DNA of 64,000 bases from Brenneria roseae subsp. roseae (GTDB taxonomy: Bacteria > Pseudomonadota > Gammaproteobacteria > Enterobacterales > Enterobacteriaceae). Position 1 is the first letter of the stretch; each line of letters starts with the position of its first letter. This document shows, one piece after another, positions 60,912 to 64,000 of this stretch. The translations under genes were made by a program, and so were the position numbers. The notes beneath the pieces are model-generated. The model was not told the origin of the DNA. It saw only the letters and a program-made list of their open reading frames with translations, and searched no databases. Location: the NCBI RefSeq assembly GCF_003115845.1, contig NZ_KZ819034.1, positions 1 to 64,000 on the forward strand, in the 5' to 3' direction.

Positions 60912-60960
60912 TGTTGGTAAAAATGTTGGTAATCTCAGTTCGATGGGATTTTTACCAACA
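60912..60960. repeat. 13-bp inverted repeat before the integrase
   Basis: TGTTGGTAAAAAT (60912-60924) is perfectly complementary to ATTTTTACCAACA (60948-60960), ending 9 nt before the CAGGAGG ribosome binding site. An operator for integrase autoregulation or a leader hairpin is likely. A third TGTTGGTAA copy overlaps at 60924-60932. Confidence 0.8.
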
Positions 60961-60979
60961 TTTGCACAGGAGGCTTGCT

Positions 60980-62251
60980 ATGCGCTTAACTGATATTGCT
61001 GTAAAAAACGCCAAGCCTTCCGACAAGCAGATCAAGCTATCAGACGGTAAAGGCCTGTATCTTCTCGTTCATCCCAACGGCTCTAAATACTGGCAAGCTG
61101 CTTATCGCTATGATGGTAAGCAAAAAGTCTTCTCAATTGGCACTTACCCTACCGTATCACTCGCAGAAGCTCGTACAAGCCTCTTAGAAATGAAATCTCT
61201 GTTAGCTAATGGTGTTGACCCGTTGCAGCAAAAAAAGGCTGTAAAAGCTGAGGAGCGCGGAGATTTTACGTTTGAAACTGTAGCGCGGGACTGGCACAAA
61301 AAAATGTCAGTTAGTGAGCGCTGGATACCTCAGCACAGCGAACGGATTTTAAACAGCCTCATTAATCATCTTTTCCCTACTATAGGCTCAAAAGATATCA
61401 CCAAGTTGACTACGCGCGATCTTCTGCTTCCTCTTCGTAAAATTGAGGGCAAAGGCCAGCACGAAACGGCTTCACGCCTGAAACAACGTATTACAGCTAT
61501 CATGCGTTATGCTGTCCAAGAAGATATGATTACCCATAATCCAGCCAATGAACTTGGCGGCACATTAATCACACCTAAAAGAACGCATTACCCAGCACTT
61601 GAACTTGAGCAGATACCCGATCTACTTGCACGTATTGATGCCTATAATGGCCGTAGATTAACGGTATTGGCTTTAAAGCTCACTATGCTTGTATTCATCC
61701 GGTCAAGTGAACTACGATTTGCCAGATGGTCGGAAATCGACTTTAAAAATGCGTTATGGGTTATTCCACCGGAAAGGGACGAGATCGACAATGTTAGATT
61801 TTCTGAGCGAGGATCTAAAATGCGAATACCTCATTATGTGCCGTTAAGCCTTCAGGCTATTGAAATATTAAAAGAGCTAAAAGAGATTAGCTATGATATT
61901 AGCAATGGTGAGGGATTGATATTCATCGGTTGTCATGATTATCGCAAACCCATGAGCGAAAATACGGTTAATAAGGCATTGCGACTTATGGGCTATAACA
62001 CTCAAACTCAAATTTGCGGACATGGTTTCCGCACTATGGCTTGTAGTAGTTTGGTTGAATCAGGTATATGGGCTGAAGACGCTATAGAAAGACAAATGAG
62101 CCACAAAGAGCAAAATAACGTTCGAGCGGCTTATACTCACAAAGCAAAGCATATTACGCAACGTAGGCTAATGCTTCAATGGTGGGCTGATTATCTGGAC
62201 GCAAACAAACAAATGCACATTATGCCTTTTGAGTTCGCAAAAAATTTATAG
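60980..62251 (+). CDS. int: P4-type tyrosine integrase of the right element
   Basis: 423 residues after choosing ATG 60980 (MRLTDIAVKNAKPSDKQIKL), with CAGGAGG 7-13 nt upstream; the frame from 60776 overlaps the att site and is not credible. N-terminal DUF4102 domain (SDGKGLYLLVHPNGSKYW, IGTYPTVSLAEAR). Catalytic residues: Arg241 in IRSSELRFARW, HGFRT with His348, and Tyr385 in AAYTHKAKH. It is related to the integrase at 9970 (both keep MSHKE and the QWW.DYLDA ending) but diverged. It should act at the tRNA-Phe att site next to it. Confidence 0.95.
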   Translation: MRLTDIAVKNAKPSDKQIKLSDGKGLYLLVHPNGSKYWQAAYRYDGKQKVFSIGTYPTVSLAEARTSLLEMKSLLANGVDPLQQKKAVKAEERGDFTFETVARDWHKKMSVSERWIPQHSERILNSLINHLFPTIGSKDITKLTTRDLLLPLRKIEGKGQHETASRLKQRITAIMRYAVQEDMITHNPANELGGTLITPKRTHYPALELEQIPDLLARIDAYNGRRLTVLALKLTMLVFIRSSELRFARWSEIDFKNALWVIPPERDEIDNVRFSERGSKMRIPHYVPLSLQAIEILKELKEISYDISNGEGLIFIGCHDYRKPMSENTVNKALRLMGYNTQTQICGHGFRTMACSSLVESGIWAEDAIERQMSHKEQNNVRAAYTHKAKHITQRRLMLQWWADYLDANKQMHIMPFEFAKNL

Positions 62252-62259
62252 GAGGATTT

Positions 62260-62583
62260 ATGGATACTGTGATTTTCAATAACAATGAAGATGCGTATAA
62301 AGAGTGGTTAAATGATAATCCTGAAGGATACGTTGTTAACCTGTTAGAGACAGTCAAAGGTACGGAAAGGAAATCTGACATAAATAGCACATGCATCCAC
62401 CGTGTGAATTGTTTCTCGATTAACCCTTTAGTGTCAGATAAAGAAAAAACTGGATTTACAACAGGTCAGTATCAAAAAATATGTTCTTTATCAGAGGAAT
62501 CTGCATATACAAAAGCTAAAGAACTTACAGGAATGAAAATGATCAAACACTGTTCTTTTTGTTTTAAACGTGTAGATATATAA
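62260..62583 (+). CDS. Small Cys/His-containing protein, unknown function
   Basis: 107 residues, starting 8 bp after the integrase with GGAGGA before ATG. GYVVNLLETVKG, CIHRVNCFSI, YQKICSLSEESAYTKAKELT and a terminal HCSFCFKR give a possible zinc site. I do not know a name for it. Followed by a strong bidirectional stem-loop. Confidence 0.6.
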   Translation: MDTVIFNNNEDAYKEWLNDNPEGYVVNLLETVKGTERKSDINSTCIHRVNCFSINPLVSDKEKTGFTTGQYQKICSLSEESAYTKAKELTGMKMIKHCSFCFKRVDI

Positions 62584-62596
62584 CTGTGAATACTAA

Positions 62597-62628
62597 AAAT
62601 TAGAAGAGGCTTCAGCCTCTTCTAATTT
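62597..62628. terminator. Strong stem-loop terminator
   Basis: AAATTAGAAGAGGC and GCCTCTTCTAATTT, 14-base perfect arms with TTCA loop, then AATTT. It can serve both strands. Confidence 0.85.
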
Positions 62629-62661
62629 AATTTACAGGCTCCGGAAAAGCGCATAAAAAGA

Positions 62662-63196
62662 GCCAGTCAGTTGCTTAACTGACTGGCATTACCTGGATAT
62701 AGGCTGTATTTTTACCCACCGTATCTACGTAATACCCCCTGCACCAAAACTCCCTGTTTCTGTATTTAAATTTCAGTTCACCAAACTGCTCATAAAGCAT
62801 CAGGCTACTTTTTCCCTTCAGGTATCCCATAAAACTCGACACACTTATTTTTGGGGGGATCTCCAGAAGCATATGGATGTGATCCACGCAACACTCCGCC
62901 TCCAGAATGTTCACATTCTTCCATTCACATAACTTTCTTAATATGCTGCCTATCGCCCTACGTTTTTCTCCATAGAACACCTGCATTCGGTACTTCGGTG
63001 CAAAAACTATATGATATTTACAGTTCCATCGGGTATGCGCTAAGCTCTTTTCGTCCCTCATTGGGATCCCCTTTCGACTTCTTGTTTAACTTTTGCAGTT
63101 GCCAGACCGCAAGGTGTTTTAACAAATCAAAAGGGGTTTTTATAACCGGCTTATAGCTGAAAGCTTTACGGAACCCCCAGCCTAGCTGGGGGTTTT
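62662..63196 (-). mobile_element. Decayed IS200/IS605-type element
   Basis: It contains a tnpA-like gene (62675-63061), an upstream hairpin AACCCCCAGC/GCTGGGGGTT at 63172-63194 typical of the left end of IS200 elements, and a hairpin GCCAGTCAGTT/AACTGACTGGC (62662-62687) at the other end. The right-end transposase code is missing, so it is probably not mobile by itself. Confidence 0.65.
62675..63061 (-). pseudogene. tnpA: IS200/IS605-family TnpA, 3'-truncated
   Basis: 128 residues; IS200-type TnpA is usually near 150. The HUH motif is present as CVDHIHMLLEI, and WNCKYHIVFAPKYRMQVFYG is the family start. The C-terminus stops early (VDTVGKNTAYIQVMPVS) just where the catalytic Tyr helix and the tail normally follow, so activity is doubtful. 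Confidence 0.85.
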
Positions 63197-63246
63197 CTGT
63201 GCACAAATCATAGCAGGCAGTGAATGTCTGCTGTAATGCCATAACA

Positions 63247-63470
63247 TCAGTCTGCCGGATGGATATCGATATAGTATTCCTTGCCCTGCTCAAACTGATT
63301 GAAAGCGTCGGGGTTAGAGATATGCATCTGCAACTGCCCACCGGGCGTGTACTTTGACCAGGTTTCATTTTCTGCACTGCCGGAAGTTACAGCCCCATAT
63401 GAACAACGCGGGATGAATCATCTTCTGCCTTCTGAATGAAATGGCAGATGAATTTTGCTTTAACGGACAT
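63247..63470 (-). pseudogene. Small phage- or element-type protein gene with a frameshift
   Basis: Start ATG at 63470 reads MSVKAKFICHFIQKAEDDSS then RVVHMGL and a stop. If one G is restored at the GGG run (near 63397), the frame continues AVTSGSAENETWSKYTPGGQ, then LQMHISNPDAFNQFEQGKEY and YIDIHPAD to a stop at 63247, a coherent 74-residue protein. A single-base deletion is the simplest explanation. The shape resembles small phage or element proteins; function unknown. Confidence 0.7.
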
Positions 63471-63692
63471 GGGTTATTACCTCGGTTTCTTTGAATGAAT
63501 ACGTTATTTCGCTACCACACCCTGCGCTTGCATAAGGCACATACGCAATCAAATACAGATGCTCTTTTAGTTCTTGCTAGGATTTATTGTGCGGCTGAGT
63601 ACAAACTAGCCGACCTTGGTAACGATGGCGGTCTTGACTTTCCTGTGCAAGCGTATAATTTACTATTAACATTGTTTTTTAAAGTAAAAATC

Positions 63693-64000
63693 ATGGGATG
63701 GAAAACAAAGACAGCTTTATGTATTTTGGTGATTGCTGTTGCCGACTTTGGTTACGGATATTATCGTTGGCATACAGGACCTACGTGCGATGAAGTCACC
63801 TACGAAGAGGTGATTGACGCTGTAAGAAACGATCTGGTTAAATATCAAGTTCCACGATGGAAAGAATTCCAGGCAGATAAACTTGGTACCGACAAACCGG
63901 AGATCAGCTTCAGTAAAGGCGCATCATATACATCCGGAGATGTCTATAGTATTTCTGTGACTGTATCTGGACCACTGGAAGGACACCATACGGTTGCCAT
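63693..64000 (+). CDS. Secreted protein of the PRW/LGT family, partial at right edge
   Basis: The frame opens MGWKTKTALCILVIAVADFG, an N-terminal signal/anchor, then GPTCDEVTYEEVIDAVRNDL and VPRWKEFQADKLGTDKPEIS and runs off the edge. It shares the CD..., PRW and LGT..P pattern with the protein at 23193-23576, so both belong to one unnamed exported family. Function unknown. Confidence 0.65.
   Translation, partial: MGWKTKTALCILVIAVADFGYGYYRWHTGPTCDEVTYEEVIDAVRNDLVKYQVPRWKEFQADKLGTDKPEISFSKGASYTSGDVYSISVTVSGPLEGHHTVA

Larger units (their letters stand above)
60798..64000. mobile_element. Start of the next tRNA-Phe element (right element)
   Basis: Begins after the right att repeat with its own P4-type integrase, followed by a small Cys protein, a decayed IS200-type element, a frameshifted gene and a secreted-protein gene. 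The right end lies outside the window. Confidence 0.65.

Noticed and set aside
63018-63377. 119-codon minus-strand ORF upstream of tnpA
   Set aside because: It spans the IS200 left-end hairpin and another gene's frame; it has no start signal and reads as non-coding leader.

Overview
The window reads as an accessory, horizontally acquired region of an enterobacterial chromosome, most likely a plant- or insect-associated member of the Pectobacteriaceae (Pectobacterium/Brenneria/Dickeya type). This is an inference: a VirB-type conjugative element with MobB/MobC at tRNA-Phe is organised like HAI2 of Pectobacterium atrosepticum and the ICEEc1/ICEKp1 family, and the P4-type integrases and TacT-like, AlpA, EexN and ArdC genes are typical of that group. 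No rRNA or complete tRNA gene is visible. All family calls come from motif reading, with no database search.

The frame is three genomic islands in tandem. Two direct copies of the tRNA-Phe 3' end (CCGAGTCCGGGCACCA) lie at 9793-9808 and 60782-60797, and each is followed within about 200 bp by a P4-type tyrosine integrase gene on the + strand. (i) Bases 1-9.8 kb are the distal part of a P4-like island: Icd/Ash-like leader ORFs, a pair of very large genes of unknown function (1248 and 1249 aa, both with restriction-endonuclease-like signatures), and a Fic protein. (ii) 9.8-60.8 kb is a 51-kb integrative conjugative element. (iii) From 60.8 kb the next element begins: integrase, a small Cys-rich protein, a decayed IS200 copy, a frameshifted small gene and a partial secreted protein.

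The conjugative element contains, left to right: the integrase and an older integrase relic; a GC-rich oxidoreductase cluster (11.7-20.2 kb: two LysR regulators, four SDRs, a Tat-signal zinc alcohol dehydrogenase, a SnoaL-like and an isochorismatase-like secreted protein); a sigma-54-controlled catabolic regulon (20.4-29.5 kb: ICL/PEPM-family lyase, class III CoA-transferase, HMG-CoA-lyase-like enzyme, two MFS permeases and a PrpR-like activator); the conserved core (30.2-46.8 kb: AlpA, DUF2857-like, DksA/TraR-like, VirB1, B2, B3-B4 fusion, B5, EexN, B6, B7-B11, Cag12-like, TrbM/KikA); a third LysR/SDR cargo (47.0-49.6 kb); a palindrome-rich non-coding block (50.5-51.1 kb, candidate oriT); the VirD4/MobB coupling protein and MobC relaxase; then ccdA broken by an IS3-family element, ArdC, a possible BECR-fold toxin, two orphan genes and a GNAT/DUF1778 toxin-antitoxin pair at the right end.

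A 3-kb insertion splits the virB operon between virB6 and virB7. It holds an integrase C-terminal stub, a PD-(D/E)XK-like gene and a cassette-like membrane-protein gene. The strongest candidates for something undescribed are the paired giant genes at 563-8101, the insertion inside the virB operon, and the PrpR-type regulon, where both operons carry a matching palindrome about 100-115 bp upstream of a -24/-12 promoter.
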